Below are positions 1 to 8,624 of a stretch of DNA of 64,000 nucleotides, in pieces. How positions within the stretch are numbered: position 1 is the first letter of the stretch; every line of letters begins with the position of its first letter. The notes under the pieces were generated by a model, which saw only the letters and a program-made list of their open reading frames with translations, made no database searches and was not told where the DNA came from. The position numbers and the translations under genes were made by a program. Source of the DNA: Streptomyces fagopyri (GTDB lineage Bacteria; Actinomycetota; Actinomycetes; Streptomycetales; Streptomycetaceae); the NCBI RefSeq assembly GCF_009498275.1, contig NZ_CP045643.1:3038001-3102000 (forward strand), written 5' to 3'.

Positions 1-67
1 TGCTGCTCCAGTTGCCCGATTCCGATCGGGCCTTCCCCCTGGCACCGCCACTCAGATCCTAGATCTT

Positions 68-87
68 GATCCCGGCATGCCGGGATC
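68..87. repeat. 20-bp perfect palindrome upstream of rpmB
   Basis: The sequence gatcccggcatgccgggatc is fully self-complementary and lies 35 bases before the rpmB start. It would form a hairpin in the rpmB leader RNA or could be a dimeric protein site. It may alternatively be the terminator of an upstream gene outside the window, since no T run follows on either side. Function is inferred only from position. Confidence 0.5.
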
Positions 88-122
88 CACCGTAAGTGCA
101 TCTGAAGTCTTTGGAGTGACCC

Positions 123-308
123 GTGGCTGCCAACTGCGACGTCTGTGGCAAGGGGCCGAGCTTCGGCAACAACATCTCGCACTCGCACCGCCGTACTTCC
201 CGCCGCTGGAACCCCAACATCCAGCGTGTACGTACCGTGGTGAGCGGGACGCCGAAGCGCGTGAACGCTTGCACCTCGTGCATCAAGGCCGGCAAGGTGA
301 CGCGCTGA
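123..308 (+). CDS. rpmB: 50S ribosomal protein L28 (zinc-ribbon C+ form)
   Basis: This 61-residue protein matches bacterial L28, a small basic component of the large ribosomal subunit. It starts [12 protein letters not shown], followed by the conserved [14 protein letters not shown] block and [14 protein letters not shown]. Two CxxC pairs (CDVC near residue 5 and CTSC near residue 50) indicate the zinc-binding C+ paralogue type rather than a Cys-free copy. The start is GTG at 123. A hairpin terminator follows directly, so the gene looks monocistronic. In Streptomyces some C- ribosomal paralogues are zinc-regulated, but I see no Zur-like box here. Confidence 0.95.
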   Translation: MAANCDVCGKGPSFGNNISHSHRRTSRRWNPNIQRVRTVVSGTPKRVNACTSCIKAGKVTR

Positions 309-348
309 CAACCGCCAGCGCGCGGCCACTGCTGGTTCGCTTGCACTG

Positions 349-380
349 AACCCGTCCACCTCACGGTGGGCGGGTTTTCT
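349..380 (+). terminator. Rho-independent terminator of rpmB
   Basis: A 12-bp stem (aacccgtccacc at 349-360 with ggtgggcgggtt at 365-376, one G-T pair) closes a four-base loop and is followed by a short T run. Confidence 0.8.
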
Positions 381-452
381 GCTGTCCGCGCGCGAGGCCG
401 GGGGAAGGCACGGCGCACGCCCTCGACGCGCACCGCACCGGCCCCGGCCGTC

Positions 453-1418
453 TCACGACTCGATGTCACCGAAGTGGTCCCAGCCGCCCTTGCTGGTCCA
501 CGGCGCGCCGTCCACCGTGACCTGCGGCAGCGCGGAGGGGTTGAGGACCTCGCCGATCACCTTCCAGCGCGCGGGCAGCTTCACGTCCGGCGGGAAGGCC
601 GCGACGATCGCGTGGTCCTCGCCGCCGGTCAGCACCCACTGGATCGGGTCGACGCCGACGGCCTGGCCGATGTCGTTCATCTGCGACGGGATGTCGATGG
701 CGCCCGAGCGGATGTCGATCCTGACCTTGCTCGCCTCGGCGATGTGCCCCAGGTCGGCGATCAGCCCGTCACTCACGTCGCACATCGCCGTCGCCCCGAG
801 CCCGGCGGCCGCGGGGCCCGCGTGGTACGGCGGTTCGGGGCGGCGGTGCGCCTCGACGAAGGCCCGCGGCGAACGGAAGCCGCGGGAGAGCACCGCGTGC
901 CCGGCCGCCGACCAGCCGAGCCAGCCCGTGACGGCGATCACGTCGCCGGGCTGCGCGCCGCCCCGCGTCACCGGCTCGTGGTTGCGCAGGTCGCCGAGCG
1001 CGGTGATCGCGACGGTGATGGTGTCGCCCCGTACGACGTCGCCGCCGACCACGGCCGCGCCCGCGACCTGGCACTCGTCACGGATCCCGTCCATCAGCTC
1101 GGACGGCCAGGTCGCCGGGAGTTCGGCCGGTACGACGAGACCGAGCAGCAGCGCGGTCGGTACGGCGCCCATCGCGGCGATGTCCGCGAGGTTCTGGGCG
1201 GCCGCCTTGCGCCCGACGTCGTACGCAGTCGACCAGTCCCGGCGGAAGTGCCGGCCCTCCAGGAGGATGTCGGTGCTCGCCACGACCCTGCGGTCGGGCG
1301 CGGCCACCACCGCGGCGTCGTCGCCGGGGCCGACCCGGACCGCCGGGGTGGTGGTGAGACGCGAAGTGAGCTCCTTGATGAGCCCGAACTCCCCCAACTC
1401 GCCCACGGTGCCCTTCAT
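453..1418 (-). CDS. thiL: thiamine-monophosphate kinase
   Basis: ThiL phosphorylates thiamine monophosphate to thiamine pyrophosphate, the last cofactor-forming step, in the cytoplasm. The 321-residue protein has the family start (GELGEFGLIKELTSRL) and the Mg-binding GPGDDAAVV motif near residue 32. The GGDVVRGD motif and the downstream CDVSDGLIADLGHI segment typical of the PurM/SelD/ThiL fold are also present. Length is normal (about 320). The gene runs convergently with rpmB and divergently from the Lrp-domain gene at 1625. No thiamine riboswitch is visible in the short upstream gap. Confidence 0.93.
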   Translation of the reverse strand: MKGTVGELGEFGLIKELTSRLTTTPAVRVGPGDDAAVVAAPDRRVVASTDILLEGRHFRRDWSTAYDVGRKAAAQNLADIAAMGAVPTALLLGLVVPAELPATWPSELMDGIRDECQVAGAAVVGGDVVRGDTITVAITALGDLRNHEPVTRGGAQPGDVIAVTGWLGWSAAGHAVLSRGFRSPRAFVEAHRRPEPPYHAGPAAAGLGATAMCDVSDGLIADLGHIAEASKVRIDIRSGAIDIPSQMNDIGQAVGVDPIQWVLTGGEDHAIVAAFPPDVKLPARWKVIGEVLNPSALPQVTVDGAPWTSKGGWDHFGDIES

Positions 1419-1624
1419 CGTCGTACTGCTCCCTCTGCCGCCACCGGTGCCCGGTAGCGAGCCGTCTCTGTCCTCGGTACGGTCGAGTTGACCGTCAACT
1501 TGTGCAGTCCGCTCACCCCGGCGCGCAAGCCCCAGTCACCGCGGGTCTCCCCGCGGCGAGCGGCGACGCGATACCGTGGCGTTCCTTTTCCCCACATGAT
1601 CCTCGTGGCCGCCCTGGAGGTTCC

Positions 1625-1858
1625 GTGGTACAGGCGTACATCCTGATCCAGACGGAGGTCGGCAAAGCGTCGACCGTCGCCGAAACGATCAGCAAGATCC
1701 CGGGGGTGATCCAGGCCGAGGACGTGACAGGACCGTACGACGTGATCGTGCGGGCCCAGGCCGACACGGTGGACGATCTCGGCCGCATGGTGGTCGCGAA
1801 AGTCCAGCAAGTGGATGGCATCACCCGTACCCTGACCTGCCCGGTGGTGCACCTCTAA
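1625..1858 (+). CDS. Lrp/AsnC ligand-binding-domain protein (stand-alone RAM domain)
   Basis: This 77-residue protein consists only of the effector-binding (RAM) domain of Lrp/AsnC regulators: VQAYILIQTEVGKASTVAE, then IPGVIQAEDVTGPYDVIV. It has no DNA-binding helix-turn-helix. Such stand-alone domains assemble into decamers that bind amino acids, but their role in Streptomyces is not established. I chose GTG at 1625 because a ctggagg ribosome site ends four bases before it. The reading frame continues upstream to 1502 without homologous sequence. It is followed after 20 bases by the DUF3515 gene and may be co-transcribed with it. Confidence 0.85.
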   Translation: MVQAYILIQTEVGKASTVAETISKIPGVIQAEDVTGPYDVIVRAQADTVDDLGRMVVAKVQQVDGITRTLTCPVVHL

Positions 1859-1878
1859 CCCCCGTCTACCCTTGGCCG

Positions 1879-2373
1879 GTGAACTCTTCCCGTCACCGGC
1901 ACACCACTCTTCTCGGGCTGCCCGTTCTCGCCCTGCTGATCACCGTCACGGGCTGCTCCTCAGCAGACGACGGCGCCTCGGCCGTGGTTCCCGGTCCGGG
2001 CGCGAAGGTCTCCGCGCTGTGCCGGGACCTGGACAAGGTGCTGCCGAAGAAGGTGGACGGCCTCGACCGGAACGATCCCGAGCCCCGGTCCGCGCTGACC
2101 GCGGGCTGGGGAAGCCCGGCGATCATACTGCGCTGTGGTGTCGAACGACCCTCGAAGATGAGCGACATGGAAGCGCTCAGCGGCGAGGTGAACGGAGTCG
2201 GCTGGCTGATGGAGAAGCGGGACGACGGGGCGTACCGCTTCACCAGCAGTCTGCGCCGGGCGTACGTCGAGGTCAGCGTGCCGAAGAAGTGGGCCCAGCG
2301 GGACGGTTCGGCCGCGCTCGTCGATCTGGCGGCGCCCATCAAGAAGGCGATCCCCGCGGGGATCGCCGACTGA
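1879..2373 (+). CDS. DUF3515 family lipoprotein
   Basis: This 164-residue protein has a lipoprotein signal peptide: Arg/His-rich n-region, hydrophobic stretch LLGLPVLALLITVTG, then lipobox cysteine C26. The mature part matches the actinobacterial DUF3515 family, including the W-G-x-P-A-I-x-L-R-C-G-V segment near residue 75. Function is unknown; the predicted location is the outer face of the membrane. The start is GTG at 1879. This gene commonly sits beside ddl and thiL in Streptomyces, which suggests a cell-envelope context but proves nothing. Confidence 0.85.
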   Translation: MNSSRHRHTTLLGLPVLALLITVTGCSSADDGASAVVPGPGAKVSALCRDLDKVLPKKVDGLDRNDPEPRSALTAGWGSPAIILRCGVERPSKMSDMEALSGEVNGVGWLMEKRDDGAYRFTSSLRRAYVEVSVPKKWAQRDGSAALVDLAAPIKKAIPAGIAD

Positions 2374-2634
2374 GACGAACGGGCTGAACCGCCCGGAACA
2401 GAACGAACCGGCCGGAACGAACCGGGCGGACCGCAGTGGCCGCGACGGAGCGGCCGGAACCGCCGGACCGCAGTGGCCGCGACAGCCGGACCGGAGTGGT
2501 GAGGCCGGGGACCGGCGTGCCCGGCCCCCACGGCGACCGATCGTCCGGCCCCAGCCGTCCGGCCCGGCCCGTCCGGCCCGTCCGGCCCTCGATCCAGGAT
2601 CTACCCGGATCCAGGATCTACCCGGATCCAGGAC
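2374..2634. other. intergenic region with short direct repeats
   Basis: No gene is supported here. The region holds a 19-bp direct repeat (ggaccgcagtggccgcgac at 2428-2446 and 2465-2483), many ccgg/aacgg variants, and the start of a 17-bp tandem repeat that reaches the stop codon of ddl. No clear hairpin terminator with a T run was found between the convergent genes. Confidence 0.6.
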
Positions 2635-2640
2635 CTACCG
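2591..2640. repeat. 17-bp tandem repeat, three units
   Basis: The unit gatccaggatctacccg occurs twice exactly and a third time with one substitution and one base missing. The last unit contains the TAG stop codon of ddl (2635-2637 on the reverse strand), so the array is fused to the gene end. Confidence 0.8.
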
Positions 2641-3792
2641 CAGGCCGGTGGAGCGCCGCAGCGCCGCCTGCACCAGGAGGTCGACCAGCCGCGGGTAGTC
2701 GACCCCGGTCTCCTCCCACATCCGCGGGTACATCGAGATCGGCGTGAAGCCCGGCATCGTGTTGATCTCGTTGATCACGAACTCGCCGTCCTCGGTGAGG
2801 AAGAAGTCCGCGCGGACGAGACCCTCGCACGACGCCGCGTCGAAGGCCTCGACCGCCAGGCGCCGCACCTCGGCGGTCTGCTCCTCGGTGAGCGGCGCGG
2901 GCACGATGCCCGGGGCCGAATCGATGTACTTCGCCTCGAAGTCGTAGAAGTCGTGGGACTGCACCGGCGGGATCTCGGCCGGCACACTGGCGCGCGGGCC
3001 GTCCTCGAACTCCAGGACCCCGCACTCGATCTCCCGGCCGCGCAGCAGCGCCTCCACGATGATCTTCGGGTCGTGGCGCCGGGCCTCCTCGAACGCCTCG
3101 TCGAGGCCCTCGAAGGAGTCGACCTTGGTGATGCCGAACGACGAGCCGGCACGGGCGGGCTTGATGAACAGCGGCCAGCCGTGCTCCCCCGCGAACTCGG
3201 CGACGCGCTCGCGGGCACCGGCCGGGTCGAGCTCCCACTCCCGGGGACGGATCACCGTGTACGGGCCCACCTTCAGCCCGAAGGAGGTGAACACCCGCTT
3301 CATGTACTCCTTGTCCTGGCCGACGGCCGAGGCGAGCACGCCCGAGCCGACGTACGGGACCCCGGAGAGCTCCAGGAGCCCCTGGAGCGTGCCGTCCTCC
3401 CCGTAGGGGCCGTGCAGCACGGGGAAGACGACGTCGACCTCGCCCAGGGCCTTGGGGACGGATCCGGGCTCGCTGTAGACGACTTCGCGGTTCGACGGGT
3501 CGACGGGCAGGATCACGCCGCCCTCGGCCGACTCCGCGAGGAGGTCCACGCTCGGCTGCTGCCGGTCGACGATGGCCATCCGCTCCGGCTCGTCGGCGGT
3601 GAGCGCCCAACGGCCGTCCAGGGTGATGCCGATCGGCAGGACGTCGTACTTCGTCCGGTCGATGGCGCGCAGCACGGCGCCGGCCGTGACCACGGAGATC
3701 CCGTGTTCGGAGCTGCGCCCGCCGAAGACGACGGCCACGCGCGGCTTGCGAGGCGGCTGCTCAGGGCTCTGGGGGAGGTTCTCGGTGCTCAT
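2635..3792 (-). CDS. ddl: D-alanine--D-alanine ligase
   Basis: Ddl joins two D-alanines with ATP to make the peptidoglycan dipeptide terminus. The 385-residue protein shows the N-terminal VAVVFGGRSSEHGISV motif, the ATP-grasp core with PARAGSSFGITKV, and the C-terminal VNEINTMPGFTPISMYP motif. The omega-loop segment YDFEAKYID carries the Lys-Tyr pair typical of D-Ala-D-Ala enzymes, not the Lys-Phe of depsipeptide (D-Ala-D-Lac) ligases. So an ordinary, vancomycin-sensitive wall chemistry is expected from this enzyme. The start ATG at 3792 gives the normal length; upstream in-frame sequence is not homologous. gpsA and plsC lie upstream on the same strand. Confidence 0.93.
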   Translation of the reverse strand: MSTENLPQSPEQPPRKPRVAVVFGGRSSEHGISVVTAGAVLRAIDRTKYDVLPIGITLDGRWALTADEPERMAIVDRQQPSVDLLAESAEGGVILPVDPSNREVVYSEPGSVPKALGEVDVVFPVLHGPYGEDGTLQGLLELSGVPYVGSGVLASAVGQDKEYMKRVFTSFGLKVGPYTVIRPREWELDPAGARERVAEFAGEHGWPLFIKPARAGSSFGITKVDSFEGLDEAFEEARRHDPKIIVEALLRGREIECGVLEFEDGPRASVPAEIPPVQSHDFYDFEAKYIDSAPGIVPAPLTEEQTAEVRRLAVEAFDAASCEGLVRADFFLTEDGEFVINEINTMPGFTPISMYPRMWEETGVDYPRLVDLLVQAALRRSTGLR

Positions 3793-3917
3793 ATCGCGTT
3801 GAGAGTACCCGGTGGTAGCGCGCTGAGTCAGCGCCCCGCGACGGCCGTTGCTCAGCGTCGCGCGAGTGGTCGCACAGCGTTGATCCCCGGTGCCGCGGAA
3901 GGCGTCACGGAGCACCG

Positions 3918-3956
3918 CGCGCCGCCCGTCCGGCCGGTGACGGGGCGGCGGCGCGA
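3918..3956 (-). terminator. probable hairpin after gpsA
   Basis: A GC-rich imperfect inverted repeat (cgcgccgcccgtc near 3918 with a complementary arm ending near 3956) lies just past the gpsA stop and before ddl. There is no clear T run, so this is a weak terminator call. Confidence 0.4.
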
Positions 3957-3960
3957 CGGC

Positions 3961-4971
3961 TCAGCGGCGTTCGGGCTTCGCGCTGCGCGACATCAGTTCC
4001 TTGAGCGCGACGACCGGCGGCTTGCCCTCGTGGACGATGCCGACGACCGTCTCGGTGATGGGCATGTCGACGCCGTGCCGACGGGCCAGATCGAGCACGG
4101 ACTCACAGGACTTGACACCCTCGGCGGTCTGCTTGGTGACGGCGATGGTCTCCCGCAGGGTCATGCCCCTGCCGAGGTTGGTGCCGAAGGTGTGGTTGCG
4201 CGAGAGGGGCGACGAGCAGGTGGCCACCAGGTCGCCGAGGCCCGCCAGTCCGGAGAAGGTCAGCGGGTCGGCGCCCATGACGAGGCCGAGCCGGGTGGTC
4301 TCGGCGAGCCCGCGCGTGATGAGCGAGCCCTTGGCGTTGTCGCCGAGGGCCATCCCGTCCGCGATGCCGACGGCGAGACCGATGACGTTCTTGACCGCCC
4401 CGCCGAGTTCGCAGCCCACCACGTCGGTATTGGTGTACGGGCGGAAGTACGGGGTGTGACAGGCGGCCTGGAGGCGCTGGGCGACCGCTTCCGAGGTGCA
4501 GGCGACGACGGCGGCGGCCGGCATCCGGGCGGCGATCTCCCGTGCGAGGTTGGGCCCGGTCACCACGGCGACGCGGTCGGCGCCGACCTTGGCGACGTCC
4601 TCGATCACTTCACTCATCCGCATGGCCGAGCCGAGTTCGACGCCCTTCATGAGGGAGACGAGCACGGTGTCCGGATCCAGCAGCGGCACCCAGTCCGCGA
4701 GGTTGGCCCGCAGGGTCTGGGAGGGCACCGCGAGCACGGTGAAGTCGGCGTCGCGCGCGGCCTCGGCGGCGTCGGTGGTGGCCCGCAGGTTCCCGGGGAG
4801 TTCGACGCCCGGCAAGTAGTCCGGGTTCGTGTGCGTGGAGTTGACCGCTTCGGCGAGTTCCGCGCGCCGGCCCCACAGGGTGACCTCGCACCCCGCGTCG
4901 GCGAGCACCATGCCGAAGGCCGTACCCCACGACCCGGACCCGAAGACGGCCGCCTTCACGGGCTTGCTCAC
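3961..4971 (-). CDS. gpsA: NAD(P)-dependent glycerol-3-phosphate dehydrogenase
   Basis: GpsA reduces dihydroxyacetone phosphate to sn-glycerol-3-phosphate for phospholipid synthesis. The 336-residue protein opens with the Rossmann nucleotide site KAAVFGSGSWGTAFG. The catalytic lysine region follows (LMKGVE and GGAVKNVIGLAVG), as does the substrate site in the GLGDLVATC block. The GTG start overlaps the plsC stop by four bases (GTGA), so the two genes are translationally coupled. They act consecutively: GpsA makes the backbone and the acyltransferase family acylates it. Confidence 0.95.
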   Translation of the reverse strand: MSKPVKAAVFGSGSWGTAFGMVLADAGCEVTLWGRRAELAEAVNSTHTNPDYLPGVELPGNLRATTDAAEAARDADFTVLAVPSQTLRANLADWVPLLDPDTVLVSLMKGVELGSAMRMSEVIEDVAKVGADRVAVVTGPNLAREIAARMPAAAVVACTSEAVAQRLQAACHTPYFRPYTNTDVVGCELGGAVKNVIGLAVGIADGMALGDNAKGSLITRGLAETTRLGLVMGADPLTFSGLAGLGDLVATCSSPLSRNHTFGTNLGRGMTLRETIAVTKQTAEGVKSCESVLDLARRHGVDMPITETVVGIVHEGKPPVVALKELMSRSAKPERR

Positions 4972-5798
4972 GTGCCCTGCCCCTCTTCACGCTGTGCCTG
5001 TACCTGCGCCGTCCCCTGGGCATGGGCACGTGTCTGCGCCTGGGCCGTCTCCTGGGTCTTCTCCTGGGCCGCGGTGCGCCTGCGCTGCTCGATCCGCACC
5101 TGACGCGGGTCGTAGGGCGTCTCGGGCGCCTTCTCGCCGCGGATCTCCTCCAGCAGCGCGGTGACAGCGGCCATGATGACCTCGGTGGCCTCCTTGAGGA
5201 GGTCCGGGCTCATCTCCCTGTCGTAGAAGGCCGAGAGGTCCACCGGGGGGCCCGCGAGCACGTGGTGGGTCTTGCGCGGAAGGATGTCGGGCTTCTTGGC
5301 GTACGGCGGGAGCAGTTCGTTCGCGCCCCACTGGGCGACCGGGATCACCGGGCACTTGGTCTGCAGAGCGACGCGCGCGGCCCCGGTCTTGCCGGTCATC
5401 GGCCAGCCGTCGGGGTCACGGGTGAGGGTGCCCTCGGGGTAGAACGCGACGCATTCACCGCGCTCCACGGCGTCGATCGCGGCCCGGAAGGCGCTCAGCG
5501 CGTCGGTGCTCTCGCGGTAGACGGGGATCTGTCCGGTGCCGCGCATCGCGGCCCCCACGAATCCCTTCCTGAAAAGCCCGGCCTTCGCCAGGAAACGCGG
5601 AACACGCCCGGTGTTGTACTGATAGTGGGCGTACGCGAACGGGTCCACATGCGAATTGTGGTTCACCGCGGTAATAAATCCGCCCTCGGCCGGAATGTTC
5701 TCCATTCCACGCCAGTCCCGCTTGATCAGAACCACGAGCGGCGGTTTGCAGAGAACCGCTGCGAAGCGGTACCAGAAGCCGATTCTGCGGCGGGGCAC
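4968..5798 (-). CDS. plsC: 1-acyl-sn-glycerol-3-phosphate acyltransferase family protein
   Basis: This 276-residue membrane-associated enzyme transfers an acyl chain to lysophosphatidate. The signature NHNSHVDPF (NHxxxxD box) lies near residue 45, and the FYPEGTLTRDPDG glycerol-phosphate-binding motif lies near residue 125. The GTG start at 5798 is chosen because a gaggaagg ribosome site precedes it and family homology begins there. The last 35 residues are an unusual Gln/Ala/Thr/Glu-rich tail with AQ and TAQ repeats, likely unstructured and variable. The gene is divergent from cofC and coupled to gpsA. Confidence 0.9.
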   Translation of the reverse strand: MPRRRIGFWYRFAAVLCKPPLVVLIKRDWRGMENIPAEGGFITAVNHNSHVDPFAYAHYQYNTGRVPRFLAKAGLFRKGFVGAAMRGTGQIPVYRESTDALSAFRAAIDAVERGECVAFYPEGTLTRDPDGWPMTGKTGAARVALQTKCPVIPVAQWGANELLPPYAKKPDILPRKTHHVLAGPPVDLSAFYDREMSPDLLKEATEVIMAAVTALLEEIRGEKAPETPYDPRQVRIEQRRRTAAQEKTQETAQAQTRAHAQGTAQVQAQREEGQGT

Positions 5799-5943
5799 GC
5801 GGGCACCTTCCTCTTTGGGCCTGGGGGGCCGCACAAGTGTCGCCCCAGGCCGCCGGTCTGTCGAGAACACCGTACGCCCCGACGTCCGGACCGCCAGGGC
5901 CACCGGGTCACAATGGGCGCGACAAGGCAGGAACGGAGCGCCC

Positions 5944-6591
5944 GTGCAGTGGACGTTGGTCGTACCCCTCAAACCCCTGGCGCGGGCCAAGAGCAGGCTG
6001 TCGGACACCGCTGCCGACGGAGTGCGCCCGGGACTCGCCCTCGCGTTCGCACAGGACACCGTGGCCGCCGCGCTGGCCTGCGCGGCCGTCCGCGATGTGG
6101 CGGTAGTCACGGACGACGTGCTGGCCGGGCGGGAGCTGGCGGCACTGGGCGCGCGGATCGTCCCGGACGAGCCGGACGGCGGCCTGAACGCGGCGCTGGC
6201 GCACGCGGCGGCCGTCGTACGTTCCCACAGCCCCGAATGCGCGGTGGCGGCCCTGAACGCCGATCTGCCCGCGCTGCGCCCCACGGAATTGGCCCGGGTA
6301 CTCGACGCCGCGGCCGAATTCCCGCGCGCATTTCTCGCCGACGCGGCGGCAATCGGCACCACGCTGCTGGCCGCCTCACCGGGCCGTGAATTGCGCCCGG
6401 CTTTCGGTACCGATTCGCGTGCCCGGCACCGCGCGTCGGGCGCCGCGGAACTCCTCGTGCCCGCGGTGGATTCCGTACGCCAGGACGTGGACACCGGTGA
6501 CGACCTGCGCGCGGCGCTCGCCCTGGGCGTGGGCCCGCGCACGGCCGCGGTGGCGGCCGGACTCCTCATCCCCGGCCAGTCCGGCACCTGA
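5944..6591 (+). CDS. cofC: 2-phospho-L-lactate guanylyltransferase
   Basis: CofC activates phospholactate (or phosphoenolpyruvate in actinobacteria) with GTP during coenzyme F420 synthesis. The 215-residue protein begins WTLVVPLKPLARAKSRL, the conserved nucleotidyltransferase start. It contains LNADLPALRPTELARVL (the DLP metal site) and GTTLLAA with PAFGTDSRARH near the C-terminus, all hallmarks of CofC. GTG at 5944 is preceded by ggag at suitable spacing. F420 supports many Streptomyces reductases; no other cof gene is in the window. Confidence 0.9.
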   Translation: MQWTLVVPLKPLARAKSRLSDTAADGVRPGLALAFAQDTVAAALACAAVRDVAVVTDDVLAGRELAALGARIVPDEPDGGLNAALAHAAAVVRSHSPECAVAALNADLPALRPTELARVLDAAAEFPRAFLADAAAIGTTLLAASPGRELRPAFGTDSRARHRASGAAELLVPAVDSVRQDVDTGDDLRAALALGVGPRTAAVAAGLLIPGQSGT

Positions 6592-7037
6592 CCCCGGGCC
6601 GCCGCGGCCCCCGGTCCCCGTCACCCGGACCCGCGGGCGCCGTCCTCGGTCCGGGTCGGGGCGGCCGACACCGAGGGCCCGCATCGAGCCTCCGGACCGT
6701 CCGAGCCCGGCGCACGCACGGTCCGGTGTCCGGCGTCCGCCCCGTGGGCGGCCTCGCACGGGGCCCGGGGCCCGGACCCGACACCGGCCCGTGAACGTCG
6801 GCCCCCGTTCCTGGACCCGACACCGCGACAGCAGGCGGACGCACGACGCGCGTCCCGGCATCCGCTCCCGGCGCCCGGCCCGCGAAGACCCGCCACCGGG
6901 CGCACAGGACCGGCAGCGGACCGGCACCGGGCCTGTGAAGGCCTCCGTCGGGACACGTCGTCAGGGCCCTGGCGGTCGGTGCCGGGCGTCGGTGGGCCGA
7001 CGCGTGGATGCCGTGGTGCCGGGTGCGCGGTCTCGCG

Positions 7038-7100
7038 GGACCGGCAGGACCCGCAGGACCCGCAGGACCCGCAGGACCCGCAGGACCCGCAGGACCCGCA
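7038..7100. repeat. 9-bp tandem repeat, seven units
   Basis: The unit ggacccgca is repeated seven times head to tail, the first unit with one substitution. It lies in the non-coding stretch between cofC and the OB-fold gene. Confidence 0.85.
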
Positions 7101-7181
7101 CCAAGCCTGCGCGGGCCGCCGTCGGATGCGCGGCGGCCACTGCCACGCCCCCGAGGCCCCGCACCCGGGTCGTGGCAGCGG

Positions 7182-7230
7182 ACCCCGGGGTCCGCCCAGG
7201 GCCCGGGGTCCGCCCAGGGCCCGGGGTCCA
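7182..7230. repeat. 18-bp tandem repeat, about 2.7 units
   Basis: The motif cccggggtccgcccaggg recurs with an 18-base period in the same non-coding region. It is likely replication slippage in GC-rich DNA. Confidence 0.75.
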
Positions 7231-7671
7231 CACACCGGACGCGCGAGGCCCGGCCCACCGCCCCCGAGGCCCGGCCCGCAGGCCGTACGCCGGCCGCGCC
7301 TCGAACCACCGAGGTCTCCGTCCCCGTCCCCGTCTTCGTCCCCTCCCGCGTACCGTCCACCCCTCGCCGACAGGGGCTCCCCGCCCGCCACGCGCACAAC
7401 GCACGTCCGACCGGTCGTCCGGGGTCCGGCACCGGACCCGCGGGCGACCCCGGCCGCCCCGCGGCGTCCCGAAGCCCGGACGGCGCCCTCAGGAGCCCCG
7501 CCCACGGCTCCCTGGCAAATCCGGACCGGCGAGCCGGCGGCGTGTCCGCGGAGCGGCCCCTCGGCGCCGTACGGCCCCCGTCACGCCCTCCGTCGCCGCG
7601 GCCCGCCCGCTCCCCCTCCCAGTCCCCCGGTACGCACCCCCGGCGGGACCGGTGCTCGATAAACTCCCGGC

Positions 7672-7875
7672 ATGCAGGCGACCGCGTACACGTACGACCC
7701 CGAGACCCGTAGCGGGCAGGTGCTGCTCGACGACGGCACCCCCGTGCCCTTCGACGGCGCGGCGTTCGACGCCGGCGGTCTGCGACTGCTGCGCCCGGGG
7801 CAGCGCGTGCGCATCGAGACCGAGGGTGACGGCGCGGCGCGGCGGATCACCCTCGTGACGCTCCAGACGTTCTGA
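7672..7875 (+). CDS. small cold-shock-like (OB-fold) protein
   Basis: This 67-residue protein is [20 protein letters not shown] followed by [20 protein letters not shown] and [14 protein letters not shown]. The alternating beta pattern, the xGxVLLDDG turn and the [10 protein letters not shown] segment resemble the C-terminal half of cold-shock and S1-like OB-fold domains. However, the RNP aromatic motifs (KGFGFI) are absent, so nucleic-acid binding is unproven. The ATG at 7672 is the natural start. It ends at a shared terminator facing hupS. Similar short proteins are annotated only as hypothetical or cold-shock-like in Streptomyces. Confidence 0.75.
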   Translation: MQATAYTYDPETRSGQVLLDDGTPVPFDGAAFDAGGLRLLRPGQRVRIETEGDGAARRITLVTLQTF

Positions 7876-7910
7876 CCGGGCCCGCCCGGCCGTCCCCGGA
7901 CACGCCGCGG

Positions 7911-7935
7911 GCCGGGCTCCCCGTGGGAGCCCGGC
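7911..7935. terminator. bidirectional hairpin between the OB-fold gene and hupS
   Basis: A perfect 11-bp stem (gccgggctccc with gggagcccggc) around a three-base loop lies between two convergent genes, so it can serve both. Confidence 0.8.
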
Positions 7936-7967
7936 CCGGCGCGTGAGGTGCCCTGCGCCCCTGCTTC

Positions 7968-8624
7968 TCAGCGGGCGGTGGTCTTCTTGGCGGTCGTCTT
8001 GCGAGCCGTCGACTTCTTGGCCGGGGCCTTCTTGGCCGTCGCCTTCTTGGCCGGGGCCTTCTTGGCGGTGGCCTTCTTGGCCGTCGTCTTCTTCGCCGCG
8101 ACCTTCTTGGCCGTCGCCGTGGTCTTCTTGGCGGTGGCCTTCTTGGCCGTCGTCGCCGTCTTCTTCGCGGCGGCGGTGGTGGTCTTCTTCGCGGCCGTCT
8201 TCTTCACGGCGGCGGTGGTCTTCCTGGCCGTCGCCTTCTTGGCGGTGGTGGCCTTCTTGGCCGCGGCCTTCTTGACGGTGGCCGAGGCGCCGCCGGAGAG
8301 GCTGCCCTTGGGGGCCTTCTTGACCGCGACGTCGTTCTTCGGGAGCTTCTTCGAGCCGCTCACCAGGTCCTTGAAGCCCTGACCGGCGCGGAAGCGCGGC
8401 ACCGAGGTCTTCTTGACCCGAACGCGCTCACCCGTCTGCGGGTTGCGGGCGTAACGAGCCGGACGGTCGACCTTCTCGAAGGAACCGAAGCCGGTGACCG
8501 AGACCCGGTCCCCGCCGACAACCGCACGGACGATGGCGTCCAGTACCGCGTCGACCGCGTCGGCGGCCTGCTGACGCCCGCCGACCTTGTCGGCAATCGC
8601 TTCTACGAGCTGCGCCTTGTTCAC
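7968..8624 (-). CDS. hupS: HU-family nucleoid protein with Lys/Ala-rich tail
   Basis: Residues 1-90 are a full HU domain: [16 protein letters not shown], then [20 protein letters not shown] and [14 protein letters not shown]. The following 115 residues are a histone-H1-like tail of KKA, KKT and AKK repeats. This matches HupS, the Streptomyces HU paralogue that compacts spore chromosomes. At 218 residues it is typical for this form. The tail DNA is itself repetitive (7968-8300), so its length may vary between strains. Upstream there is an AT-rich stretch with tatatat near 8688, the likely promoter core. Confidence 0.95.
   Translation of the reverse strand: MNKAQLVEAIADKVGGRQQAADAVDAVLDAIVRAVVGGDRVSVTGFGSFEKVDRPARYARNPQTGERVRVKKTSVPRFRAGQGFKDLVSGSKKLPKNDVAVKKAPKGSLSGGASATVKKAAAKKATTAKKATARKTTAAVKKTAAKKTTTAAAKKTATTAKKATAKKTTATAKKVAAKKTTAKKATAKKAPAKKATAKKAPAKKSTARKTTAKKTTAR

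Larger units (their letters stand above)
6592..7671. other. 1.1-kb GC-rich region without a recognisable gene
   Basis: All six frames are open over long stretches only because stop codons are rare at this composition; none gives a plausible protein or ribosome site. The region contains two tandem repeats (7038-7100 and 7182-7230) and many Pro/Arg/Gly-coding low-complexity runs. Nothing indicates a structural RNA. Confidence 0.6.

Noticed and set aside
2635..3792. VanA-type D-Ala-D-Lac ligase
   Set aside because: The GSSFG segment recalls VanA, but the omega-loop EAKY marks a D-Ala-D-Ala enzyme, and no vanH or vanX neighbours exist.
7038..7230. Possible CRISPR-like array in the tandem repeats
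   Set aside because: Units are directly adjacent with no unique spacers, and no cas gene is nearby.
6386..7858. Long Arg/Pro-rich frames across the 6.6-7.7 kb gap
   Set aside because: Low-complexity translation on both strands, overlap with cofC and the OB-fold gene, no start signals.
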